Of a stretch of 64,000 nt of DNA, positions 17,372 through 24,718 are shown piece by piece; within the stretch, counting starts at the first letter, position 1, and each line of letters starts with the position of its first letter. The DNA comes from Streptomyces xanthophaeus (lineage in GTDB: Bacteria; Actinomycetota; Actinomycetes; Streptomycetales; Streptomycetaceae): positions 62,001-126,000 of the forward strand of contig NZ_JOFT01000014.1 of NCBI RefSeq assembly GCF_000725805.1, in the 5' to 3' direction. A program made the position numbers and the translations under genes. A model generated the notes under the pieces. That model did not search any database. It saw only the letters and a program-made list of their open reading frames with translations, and was not told where the DNA came from.

Positions 17372-18172
17372 TCAGGTGAGGAAGGAGTGGAGGGATGCGG
17401 CGAGTGCTGTGACGAAGGCGTCCTGGACCCCGGTGGGGAGGAGGTCCAGGGAGAGGTACGGGTTGAGGTCCTCCAGCTCCACCAGCAGGAGTTCGCCGGA
17501 GGGGGCCCGGCAGGCGTCCACGCGCTGGATGCCGTGGCCGAGGGTGTTCCAGTCGATGAAGGTGCGGGCGAAGGCGAGGTCGGCCGCGGTGGGGGCGTAC
17601 GGCTGGAGGTCCCAGCGGCGGGCCGGGTCCGGGGCGTAGAGCGCGTACTGGAAGGCGTCGTCGACGAAGTAGAAGGAGACCTCGTAGGCGAAGTCCACGC
17701 GCGGCTGGACGAGGATCTCCCCCGCCGGGCCGGACGGGGTCGCGGTGAAGGTGAGGCCGATGGAGTCCGCGCCCTGCTTGGGCTTGACGGCGTACTCGGC
17801 CACCTGGGGGAGTTCGGAGAGCCGGGCCGGGTCGTCGACCGTGGGGATGACCGGGTAGCCGGCAGCGGTCAGGTCGAGGAGGTACTGCTTGCCCGCCATG
17901 TCGCCGCGGCCCGTGAGCGGGTTGTAGACGCGGGTCCCGGCGGCGAGGGCGGCCTTCCGGAAGGCGTCGTAGGCCTCCTGGTAGTGCAGGACCGGCCCGC
18001 TGTTGCGGACGATCACCGCGTCGAAGCCGGGCATCAGGGCCTGGGCGTCGCCGGGGTGGCACAGGGCCAGTTCGAAGTGCTCCCGCAGGCGGGACGTGAG
18101 GAATATGTCCTCGTCGCAGTAGCGGCGCCCGCGGGCCGGGTACGCCAGGTCGGTCACGTAGAGCAGGGGCAT
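17372..18172 (-). CDS. ATP-grasp domain protein
   Basis: A 266-residue member of the ATP-grasp fold, which joins a carboxylate to an amine or thiol through an acyl-phosphate. Visible elements are MAGKQYLLDLTAAGYPVIPT (start of the ATP-grasp core, about 92-112), AEYAVKPKQGADSIG (nucleotide-binding Lys and Gly loop), and LLLVELEDLNPYLSLDLL with the Mg-binding Glu and Asn. It is short for the fold and resembles the cytoplasmic ATP-grasp proteins related to RimK or to peptide-modifying ligases; the substrate cannot be read. TAGGTT on the minus strand (18184-18179) lies 6 nt before the ATG. It diverges from the LURP-one-like gene. Confidence 0.82.
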   Translation of the reverse strand: MPLLYVTDLAYPARGRRYCDEDIFLTSRLREHFELALCHPGDAQALMPGFDAVIVRNSGPVLHYQEAYDAFRKAALAAGTRVYNPLTGRGDMAGKQYLLDLTAAGYPVIPTVDDPARLSELPQVAEYAVKPKQGADSIGLTFTATPSGPAGEILVQPRVDFAYEVSFYFVDDAFQYALYAPDPARRWDLQPYAPTAADLAFARTFIDWNTLGHGIQRVDACRAPSGELLLVELEDLNPYLSLDLLPTGVQDAFVTALAASLHSFLT

Positions 18173-18178
18173 GACGGC

Positions 18179-18184
18179 AACCTA
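18179..18184 (-). promoter_or_regulatory. -10 element, leaderless ATP-grasp gene
   Basis: TAGGTT read on the minus strand ends 6 nt before the ATG at 18172; there is no Shine-Dalgarno sequence. Confidence 0.4.
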
Positions 18185-18203
18185 TCGCGGGCAGCGATCA
18201 GGC

Positions 18204-18710
18204 ATGAAATACCTCGTTCGGGACAAAGTGCTTGCCATCGGCGACGACTACTGGATCGAGGACGAGGGCGGCCGGCCCGCCTTCCTCGTCGACGGGAAGG
18301 CGCTGCGGGTCCGGGACACACTGGAGCTCAAGGACCCGGAGGGCCGGATCCTGATCACCCTGCGGGAGAAGGTGTTCTCCTTCCGCGACGCGATGACCCT
18401 GGAGCGGGAGCGGGACGGCCGTCAGCTCGCGGTGATCCGCAAGAAGCGGTTCTCGCTGCTCCGCAACCACTACCGGGTGACGCTGCTCGAAGGCACCGAG
18501 GTCGACGTGAGCGGGCGGATCCTGGACCGGGAGTTCAAGGTCGAGTACGAGGGGGAGCTGCTCGCCCTGGTCTCGCGGCAGTGGTACCGGCTCCGCGAGA
18601 CCTACGCGGTGGACGTGATCCGCGAGGACGCGGACGCGGCGCTGCTGATCGCGGTGGCCGTGTGCGTGATCCGGATGGCGGAGAAGGAGCGGGAGGACGA
18701 CACCCCCTAG
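18204..18710 (+). CDS. LURP-one-related protein
   Basis: A 168-residue protein of the LURP-one-related family (Tubby-like fold), recognised from MKYLVRDKVLAIGDDYWIED, FLVDGKALRVRDTLELKDPEG and VIRKKRFSLLRNHYRV. Family members may act as membrane-tethered or lipid-binding scramblase-like proteins; bacterial function is unknown. I prefer ATG 18204, which begins at the conserved region, over ATG 18171, which overlaps the divergent ATP-grasp start codon. The stop codon is 3 bp from the end of the convergent membrane-protein gene, leaving no room for a separate terminator. Confidence 0.85.
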   Translation: MKYLVRDKVLAIGDDYWIEDEGGRPAFLVDGKALRVRDTLELKDPEGRILITLREKVFSFRDAMTLERERDGRQLAVIRKKRFSLLRNHYRVTLLEGTEVDVSGRILDREFKVEYEGELLALVSRQWYRLRETYAVDVIREDADAALLIAVAVCVIRMAEKEREDDTP

Positions 18711-18713
18711 CAA

Positions 18714-19235
18714 CTAGCCGGACGAGGCGACGGCCACGATGCCGTAGAGGGTCATCACGGCCGTGGACAGGGCGATCAGGCTCGCGCAGCCGGCCCGCAC
18801 CCAGGCGCCCGACGGGCTGCGGCGCGGGTCGGCGCCGCGGGCCAGCAGCAGGAGCACGGCCGACGGGATCAGCAGGAACATGCCGACGAGGTAGAGGACC
18901 ACGCCCGCGGGAATCAGGACGACGGCCAGCCACAGGCAGATCCGGCGGAACCCGACGCGGTTGCGGACCAGGACGGGCGCCATGAGCGCGAGGAACGGGA
19001 AGACGAACGCGCCGGTGGTGCCGACGCCCAGGCTCCAGCCGGTGGCGAGTGCGCCCAGCAGCAGTGCGACGCCCGCGATCGCACGCTGCAGGGCGTGCAC
19101 GTCCGGGTCCGCCGGGGCCTCGTGCTGAGCCTGCAGCCGTTCCCGTACGCGGGCCTCCGTCTGCGCCCAGGTCTGCTCGGGCTCCTGCTCCCGCGCCTGC
19201 GCCCCGCCCTGGTCGGCTCCGCCTGCCGTCGCCAT
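18714..19235 (-). CDS. Hypothetical membrane protein
   Basis: A 173-residue protein not assigned to a family. The first 55 residues are hydrophilic and Gln/Glu-rich (MATAGGADQGGAQAREQE, then a likely helix TEARVRERLQAQHEA). About four to five hydrophobic segments follow (roughly 50-68, 71-88, 97-127, 141-168), so it is a small polytopic membrane protein with the N-terminus probably inside. ATG 19235 has GTGAGG 4 nt upstream. It lies 65 bp downstream of the carbon-nitrogen hydrolase gene on the same strand, so the two may be co-transcribed. Confidence 0.75.
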   Translation of the reverse strand: MATAGGADQGGAQAREQEPEQTWAQTEARVRERLQAQHEAPADPDVHALQRAIAGVALLLGALATGWSLGVGTTGAFVFPFLALMAPVLVRNRVGFRRICLWLAVVLIPAGVVLYLVGMFLLIPSAVLLLLARGADPRRSPSGAWVRAGCASLIALSTAVMTLYGIVAVASSG

Positions 19236-19300
19236 GGCCCTCACCCCATCCGGTCGTACAGGTGAGCGTAGACGGAGGCCGGAAGGGGCCCGGAAGGGGC

Positions 19301-20083
19301 CTACGCGCGGCCCAGGCGGCGGTCCTTCAGGGCCGGGAACTGCTCGCGGGTGTCGGGGACCTTCGCCGGGTCGAGTTCCACGGTGAGGACGTCCTCGCCC
19401 GGGCCCGCCTCGGCCAGGACCTCGCCCCAGGGGTCCACGACGAGGCTGTGCCCGGCCTGCTCGACGCCCGCGTGGGTGCCGGCGAGGCCGCACGCCAGCA
19501 CGTACGACTGGTCCTCGACGGCGCGGGCGCGGCTCAGCAGGGTCCAGTGCGAGCGGCGGCGCGCGGGCCAGCCGGCCGCGACCACCATCGTGGTGGCCCC
19601 GGCGTCGACCAGGCCGCGGAACAGCTCGGGGAAGCGCAGGTCGTAGCAGGTGGCGATGCCGAGGGTCTGCTCCGGCAGGGCCACGGTGGTCAGGGAGTCG
19701 CCGGGCGACATGAGCACCGCCTCGCCCTGGTCGAAGCCGAAGCGGTGGATCTTGCGGTAGGTGGCCGCGAGCTCGCCCGTGGGGGAGATCACGAGGGCGG
19801 TGTTGTAGAGCGAGCCGTCACCGGCGCGCTCGACGACGGAGCCCGCGTGCAGCCAGACCCCGGCGTCCTGGGCGGCCTTGGACATGGCTTCGAAGGTGGG
19901 GCCGTCGAGGGGTTCGGCCTCGGTCTCGAACTGCTCGTAGGCGAAGGCGCCGACGGTCCACAGCTCGGGCAGGACCACGAGGTCGGAGTCGGCCTGCTCC
20001 CGTACGAGATCGGCCACACGGGCCCGTCGGGAAACCACCGACTCGGCCTCATTCACAGCGATTTGGATCAGCGAGGCGCGCAC
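19301..20083 (-). CDS. Carbon-nitrogen hydrolase (nitrilase superfamily)
   Basis: A 260-residue amidase-type nitrilase superfamily enzyme that hydrolyses C-N bonds in small amides. The Glu-Lys-Cys triad is visible: E40 in VVLPELW, K111 in YRKIHRFG and C146 in GIATCYDLRFPELF. The size and sequence resemble the omega-amidase / Nit-type branch; one possibility is clearance of deaminated glutathione-like or alpha-keto amide compounds. No signal peptide. It is divergent from the mycothiol-dependent family gene at 20229, with about 145 bp between the two starts. The precise substrate is not readable from the sequence. Confidence 0.93.
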   Translation of the reverse strand: MRASLIQIAVNEAESVVSRRARVADLVREQADSDLVVLPELWTVGAFAYEQFETEAEPLDGPTFEAMSKAAQDAGVWLHAGSVVERAGDGSLYNTALVISPTGELAATYRKIHRFGFDQGEAVLMSPGDSLTTVALPEQTLGIATCYDLRFPELFRGLVDAGATTMVVAAGWPARRRSHWTLLSRARAVEDQSYVLACGLAGTHAGVEQAGHSLVVDPWGEVLAEAGPGEDVLTVELDPAKVPDTREQFPALKDRRLGRA

Positions 20084-20143
20084 AGTACCACCGTCCTGGC
20101 ATTCAAGCCGTCAACTCGGGCCTACGATCGTCACACGAAAGCA

Positions 20144-20165
20144 CTGCCGGGGTGCTCACCGGCAG
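20144..20165. promoter_or_regulatory. Inverted repeat in divergent promoter region
   Basis: CTGCCGG at 20144-20150 pairs with CCGGCAG at 20159-20165 across 8 nt, between two divergent genes. It may be an operator or a leader hairpin; the evidence is weak. Confidence 0.3.
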
Positions 20166-20228
20166 CGTAGTTTTGGATGAGCCACTGCTTCCAGAACGCG
20201 CCACTGAACAGCACCGCGAGGGGTCCCG

Positions 20229-21053
20229 TTGACCGTCCATCCCAGCCTTCAGCCCTATGCCGACGCGTGGACGCATTCCATCGAGGCGATATCCGAGCTG
20301 GTCCTCCCCCTGGCCGAGGGCGAGTGGAACCGGGCCACCCCGTGCCCCGGCTGGTCGGTCCGTGACGTCGTGTCACACATCATCGGTATCGAATGTGAGC
20401 AGCTCGGGGACCCGCGGCCGATCCACACCGTGGCCCGGGACCTGCGGCACGTGGTGGACGAGTTCAGCCGGTACATGGAGGTGCAGGTCGACGTCCGCCG
20501 TCACCACACCGCCCCGGAGATGACCTCGGAGCTGGAGTACACCGTCATCCGCCGCTCCCGGCAGCTGCGCAACGAGAAGCGGGATCCGGCCACGATGGTG
20601 CGCGGTCCGCTGGGCGACCAGGTGACGCTGGAGCAGGCACTGCGGCTGCGGGCGTTCGACGTGTGGATGCACGAGCAGGACCTGCGCGCGGCCCTGGGCG
20701 CACCCGGGAACTGGGACGCGCCGGGGGCGTACGTGGCGCGGGACCTCCTGCTGGCCGGGCTGCCGAAGGCGGTCGCGAAGGGCGCGGGCGCCCCGGCGAA
20801 CTCGGCGGTGGTCGTGGACGTGCACGGGCAGCTGGAGTTCATGCGGACGGTACGGGTGGACGCGGCGGGCCGCGGGACGCTGGACAAGGCCCCCTCGCTG
20901 GGCCCGGCCGTGACGCTGACCCTGGACTGGGAGACGTACGTCCGCCTGGCGGGAGGCCGGGTCCGCCCGCACTCCGTGGCGGACCGGGTGAAGGCGGAGG
21001 GCGACCCGGAGCTGGCGGAGGCCATCCTGGCGAACTTCGCGGTCACCCCGTAG
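20229..21053 (+). CDS. Maleylpyruvate isomerase / mycothiol-dependent family protein
   Basis: A 274-residue member of the MDMPI_N family, four-helix DinB-like proteins that often use mycothiol and a metal. The N-terminal helical domain (about 8-160) has GEWNRATPCPGWSVRDVVSHIIGIE, with the family's W-x3-T-PCPGW and metal-ligand His, and a later His in DVWMHEQDLR. The C-terminal part (about 185-270, VDVHGQLEFMRTVRVD) is an SCP2-like fold. TTG at 20229 is the only start near the conserved N-terminus and has GAGGGG upstream. The substrate is unknown; many members are not true maleylpyruvate isomerases. Confidence 0.88.
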   Translation: MTVHPSLQPYADAWTHSIEAISELVLPLAEGEWNRATPCPGWSVRDVVSHIIGIECEQLGDPRPIHTVARDLRHVVDEFSRYMEVQVDVRRHHTAPEMTSELEYTVIRRSRQLRNEKRDPATMVRGPLGDQVTLEQALRLRAFDVWMHEQDLRAALGAPGNWDAPGAYVARDLLLAGLPKAVAKGAGAPANSAVVVDVHGQLEFMRTVRVDAAGRGTLDKAPSLGPAVTLTLDWETYVRLAGGRVRPHSVADRVKAEGDPELAEAILANFAVTP

Positions 21054-21066
21054 CGGGCGGGCGCCG

Positions 21067-22416
21067 TCAGCGGTCGCCGGCGGGGGCCGGGGCGGTGGCG
21101 GGGGCGGGGGCCGGGATCACCGTACGGACCCGGTCGCGGTCCCTGTCGCGTTCGCGTTCCCGTTCCCGGGACAGGGCGCGGCCGCGCAGGCGGAGGATCT
21201 GCGTGATCCCCAGGGCCTCCAGCACGAACACCGTCGAGAAGGCGATGCGGTAGTCGTCGCCGGTGGCGTCGAGCAGGATGCCCACCGCCAGCAGGGTGGT
21301 CATCGAGGCGAGGAAGCCGCCCATGTTCGTGATCCCGGACGCGGTGCCCTGGCGTTCCGCCGGATTCGCCGGGCGGGCGAAGTCGAAGCCGATCATCGAG
21401 GCCGGGCCGCACGAGCCGAGCACCAGGCACAGGGTGACCAGCAGCCACATCGGCGCCCGGTCGCCCGGGTACACCAGCACCGCCGCCCACAGCAGCGCGG
21501 TCACGGCGACCGTGCCGAGGGCGAGGGGGATCCGCGAGGACTGGCGGCGGCCGACGACCTGGCCGTAGACCAGCCCGAGCGCCATGTTGGAGGCGACCAC
21601 CAGGGTCAGCAGGCCGCCCGCGGTGGTCCGCGACAGCCCCTGCGCCTCGACCAGGAACGGCATGCCCCACAGCAGCAGGAACACCATCGCGGGGAACTGC
21701 GTCGTGAAGTGCACCCACAGCCCGAGGCGGGTGCCGGGTTCGCTCCAGGACTCCTTGATCTGGCGGCGGACGAAGCCGCCCCCGCCCCGCGGCAAGGAGG
21801 CCGGTCCGTGCCCTTCGGGGTGGTCGCGCAGGAACAGCACCAGCGGGACGAGGACCACCAGCCCGGCGACCGCGCTGCCCGCGAAGGCCGCCGTCCAGCC
21901 CACCCCGTGCAGGACGGGCGCGAGCACGAGGGTGGAGACGAGGTTGCCCGCCATGCCGACGAGCCCGGCCAGCTGGGCCATCAGCGGTGCCCGCCGGGCC
22001 GGGAACCAGCGGGTGCCGAGCCGCAGCACCGAGATGAAGGTCATCGCGTCGCCGCAGCCGAGCAGGGCCCGCGCGGCGAGCGCCATCCCGTACGAGGGGG
22101 AGAGCGCGAAGCCGAGCTGGCCCGCGGTGAAGAGCACCGCTCCCAGCGTCAGGACCTTCTTGGTGCCGAGCCGGTCCACCATCAGCCCCACGGGTATCTG
22201 CATGCCCGCGTAGACCAGCAGCTGGAGCAGCGAGAAGGTGGCCAGCGCCGAGGCGTTGACGTGGAAGCGGTCGGCGGCGTCGAGTCCGGCCACGCCCAGG
22301 CTGGTGCGGAAGATCACCGCCACGAAGTAGACGGCGACGCCGATGCCCCAGACGGCGACGGCCCGGCGCCCGCCGGGAGGGTCCAAGGGCACGGCCGGGG
22401 CCGTCCGCGCGGTCAC
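21067..22416 (-). CDS. MFS transporter
   Basis: A 449-residue major facilitator superfamily permease with about twelve membrane helices. The helix 2-3 loop MVDRLGTKKVLTLG is the MFS signature. The protein resembles members of the nitrate/phthalate-like or sugar-phosphate-like MFS group, and substrate direction is unclear. The C-terminal tail has an Arg/Glu repeat (REREREREDRDR-like) followed by Pro/Ala. The GTG at 22416 overlaps the TGA of the upstream GntR gene by 4 nt, so the two are translationally coupled and the regulator probably controls this permease. Confidence 0.9.
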   Translation of the reverse strand: MTARTAPAVPLDPPGGRRAVAVWGIGVAVYFVAVIFRTSLGVAGLDAADRFHVNASALATFSLLQLLVYAGMQIPVGLMVDRLGTKKVLTLGAVLFTAGQLGFALSPSYGMALAARALLGCGDAMTFISVLRLGTRWFPARRAPLMAQLAGLVGMAGNLVSTLVLAPVLHGVGWTAAFAGSAVAGLVVLVPLVLFLRDHPEGHGPASLPRGGGGFVRRQIKESWSEPGTRLGLWVHFTTQFPAMVFLLLWGMPFLVEAQGLSRTTAGGLLTLVVASNMALGLVYGQVVGRRQSSRIPLALGTVAVTALLWAAVLVYPGDRAPMWLLVTLCLVLGSCGPASMIGFDFARPANPAERQGTASGITNMGGFLASMTTLLAVGILLDATGDDYRIAFSTVFVLEALGITQILRLRGRALSRERERERDRDRDRVRTVIPAPAPATAPAPAGDR

Positions 22417-23063
22417 CGGCCCGGCCCCCGCACCAGTGCCTCGACCCGTCCGATGTGCCCGCGCACGGCTGCGGCGGCCGCCGCCTCGTCCCCGGCGCGC
22501 AGAGCGTCCAGGATCTCGGTGTGCTCGGCCAGCGTCCGCTCCACCCGGTCGGGGTGGCCGTGCAGGAGGGCCACGCCCATCCGCAGCTGGCGGTCGCGGA
22601 GCTGGTCGTAGAGGCGGCACAGGATCTGGTTGCCGGCGCTGCGCACGATCTCGGCGTGGAAGGCCCGGTCGGCGGCCGTCATCGCGGCGAGGTCGCCCTC
22701 GGCTGCGTGCCTCTGCTGCTGCGCGAGCAGGACGGCGAGCCGGTCCAGCAGGCCCGGTGGCGCGGGCACGGCCCGGCGGACGGTGAACTCCTCGACCAGC
22801 AGCCGGGTTTCGATGACGTCGGTGATCTCCTGGGCGGAGACCGGCAGCACCAGCGCGCCCTTCTTCGGGTACAGCTTCAGCAGCCCCTCGGTCTCCAGCC
22901 GCAGCAGGGCCTCGCGGACCGGTGTGCGCGACACCCCCACGGCGTCGGCGAGTTCGCCCTCGGTGAGGAGGGTGCCGCCTTCGTAGTGACGCTCCAGGAC
23001 GCCTTCCTTGACGTGCTGGTAGACGCGGTCGGCGGCGGTCCCGGTGCGGGTGGCGGCTGGCAT
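22413..23063 (-). CDS. GntR-family regulator, FadR/FCD subfamily
   Basis: A 216-residue regulator with an N-terminal winged helix-turn-helix (about 8-75: LLTEGELADAVGVSRTPVREALLRLETEGLL) and a helical FCD effector domain (about 85-210) with the metal-ligand pattern D-x3-H in DRAFHAEIV and a later H in LAEHTEIL. FCD members usually sense small carboxylates such as sugar acids or lactate. The gene is coupled to the MFS permease downstream (GTGA overlap), so it probably controls transport of its ligand. The start at 23063 follows TATGCT at leaderless spacing. Confidence 0.92.
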   Translation of the reverse strand: MPAATRTGTAADRVYQHVKEGVLERHYEGGTLLTEGELADAVGVSRTPVREALLRLETEGLLKLYPKKGALVLPVSAQEITDVIETRLLVEEFTVRRAVPAPPGLLDRLAVLLAQQQRHAAEGDLAAMTAADRAFHAEIVRSAGNQILCRLYDQLRDRQLRMGVALLHGHPDRVERTLAEHTEILDALRAGDEAAAAAAVRGHIGRVEALVRGPGR

Positions 23064-23069
23064 GCGCAC

Positions 23070-23075
23070 AGCATA
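23070..23075 (-). promoter_or_regulatory. -10 element, leaderless GntR gene
   Basis: TATGCT on the minus strand ends 6 nt before the ATG. The neighbouring TTGTATCTA resembles a GntR/FadR half-site and may be an autoregulatory operator. Confidence 0.4.
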
Positions 23076-23209
23076 GATACAACAGGGGTGCAAGCCCGGG
23101 GCCCGTCCAGGATGTGGACCCGCGGACCGCCCCGCTGCATCGAAGGATGTAGTGCGGCTTCGTCCACCGGCACGAGGTGCACGCCCGGGCGGGCCGGGAC
23201 GCTGGATGC

Positions 23210-24397
23210 ATGGCCGACACCGTCCTGACCCCCGCCGTGGCCGCGCGAACGGCCCGCCTCCCGCTCCTCGACGTCCTGCGCGGCGCCGCCATCCTCGGCA
23301 CGCTGATGACGAACGTCTGGATCTTCGCCTCGCCCGGTTCGGAGTGGAGCGTGGTCCAGGGCGGCCTCGCCGTCTCCGACCCGCTCGCCGACCCCTCCGC
23401 CGCCACCATCGCCGAGAGCGTCTTCCGCTTCCTCGCCGACGGCAAGTTCCTGGCCCTGCTGACGGTCCTGTTCGGTGTCGGCCTGGCCATCCAGTACGAC
23501 TCCGCCGCGCGCCGCGGCGACCCCTGGCCCGGCCGGTACTGGCGGCGCGCCGCCTTCCTCTTCGTGGAGGGCACCGTCCACTTCGTGCTCGTCTTCGCCT
23601 GGGACGTGCTGATGGGGTACGCCGTCACCGCCCTGCTGGTCGCCTGGCTGCTGGCCCGCTCCGAGAAGGTCCGCCGCCGCGCCATGTGGACGGCCGGCGG
23701 GGTGCACCTGGCCCTGGTCGCCCTGGTGACGCTGGCCGCCGTGACCACCCGGCAGGGGCCGCCGCAGGGCCCGGACCCGGCCGCCGTCGAGCTGTACGAC
23801 GGCCAGGGCGGCTACGCCTCCCAGGTCGCGTTCCGGCTGGAGAACTTCCTGATCCTGCGCATCGAGCCCGTCTTCTCCTTCGGGCTGCTGGTCTTCCTCT
23901 TCCTCCTCGGTGTCCGCCTGCACCGCGCGGGCGCCTTCGCCCCCACCCCCGCAGGCCGCCGCATGCGCCGCCGCATGGCCGCCTGGGGCATCGGGCTCGG
24001 CCTGCCGCTGAACGCCGCCACGGCCCTCGGCGGAGAGGACTTCTTCGTCCTGGGCCGGTACGGCTGCGCGCCCCTGCTCGCCCTCGGCTACCTGGGCCTG
24101 ATCGGCCTCGCCCTCGACCGGGCCTGGCTCCCCCGGAGCCTCACCACCGCCCTCTCCAACGTCGGCCGCACCGCCCTGACCTGCTACGTCACCCAGAACC
24201 TGCTCTGCATGCTGGTCTGCTACGGCTTCGGACTGGCCCTGACCCGACGGCTGGACGGCTCCGGCCCCTGGTGGGTGATGGGCCTGTGGGCGGCCGTGGG
24301 CCTGACCCTGCTGGCCGGCTCCACGCTGTGGCTGCGCCGCTTCGGACGGGGCCCGCTGGAATCCGTCCAGCACCGGGTGCTCAGCCCCCGGCGGTGA
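23210..24397 (+). CDS. DUF418 domain membrane protein
   Basis: A 395-residue polytopic membrane protein of the DUF418/YeiB family. Visible family markers are RLPLLDVLRGAAILGTLMTN at the N-terminus, FGVGLAIQYD after the second helix, and the C-terminal DUF418 region NVGRTALTCYVTQNLLCMLV with GLWAAVGLTLLAGSTLWLRRFGRGPLE. About ten hydrophobic segments are seen. The family is related to acyltransferase-3-like membrane proteins; no substrate is known. ATG 23210 starts just before the conserved region. Its 3' end overlaps the convergent chagasin-like gene by 17 bp. Confidence 0.88.
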   Translation: MADTVLTPAVAARTARLPLLDVLRGAAILGTLMTNVWIFASPGSEWSVVQGGLAVSDPLADPSAATIAESVFRFLADGKFLALLTVLFGVGLAIQYDSAARRGDPWPGRYWRRAAFLFVEGTVHFVLVFAWDVLMGYAVTALLVAWLLARSEKVRRRAMWTAGGVHLALVALVTLAAVTTRQGPPQGPDPAAVELYDGQGGYASQVAFRLENFLILRIEPVFSFGLLVFLFLLGVRLHRAGAFAPTPAGRRMRRRMAAWGIGLGLPLNAATALGGEDFFVLGRYGCAPLLALGYLGLIGLALDRAWLPRSLTTALSNVGRTALTCYVTQNLLCMLVCYGFGLALTRRLDGSGPWWVMGLWAAVGLTLLAGSTLWLRRFGRGPLESVQHRVLSPRR

Positions 24398-24689
24398 CGG
24401 TCACCTCCAGCACGAACTCGTCGTACGGGGCCTCCTGCGGGCAGGGCGGCCGGACCTGCGCGAAGCGGATCCGGGCCCGGCCGCCCGGCGGGCGGCCCCG
24501 CACGGTGTACGTCCGGTGCACCGGGTCCCCGGGGAACGCCTCGCCCGGCCGTGCGGGCTCCTCCGTCACCACCACCGCGTCCGCGTTCCCGGTGACCTGC
24601 CAGGTCCAGACGTACCCGCGGGCCCCGCGCCCGGTGAGGTGCAGCGCGTACGACTCCCCCGGGGCGAGCACCACCTCCCGCACCTCCAC
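24381..24689 (-). CDS. Chagasin-like protease inhibitor (I42-type)
   Basis: A small beta-rich protein of about 102 residues resembling chagasin-type (I42) inhibitors of papain-family cysteine proteases. Three loops match: LTGRGARGYVW (in place of NPTTGYxW), RGRPPGGRARIRF (GxxG loop) and AQVRPPCPQEAP (RPW-like loop). It lies directly downstream of the papain-fold gene on the same strand, about 30 nt after its stop, so the pair is probably one operon and the protein may bind that papain fold or other C1 proteases. The start is uncertain: GTG 24689 or 24683, both behind purine-rich sequence. No signal peptide is visible. Assignment is from motif reading only. Confidence 0.62.
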   Translation of the reverse strand: MEVREVVLAPGESYALHLTGRGARGYVWTWQVTGNADAVVVTEEPARPGEAFPGDPVHRTYTVRGRPPGGRARIRFAQVRPPCPQEAPYDEFVLEVTVTAGG

Positions 24690-24718
24690 CTGCCACCGCC
24701 CACCTTCGCGCCGGGTCC

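Noticed and set aside
21067..23748. A single 893-codon open frame covering the MFS gene and its upstream region.
   Set aside because: The MFS similarity begins at the GTG at 22416. The upstream part is the wrong frame of the GntR gene, which is clear in its own frame.
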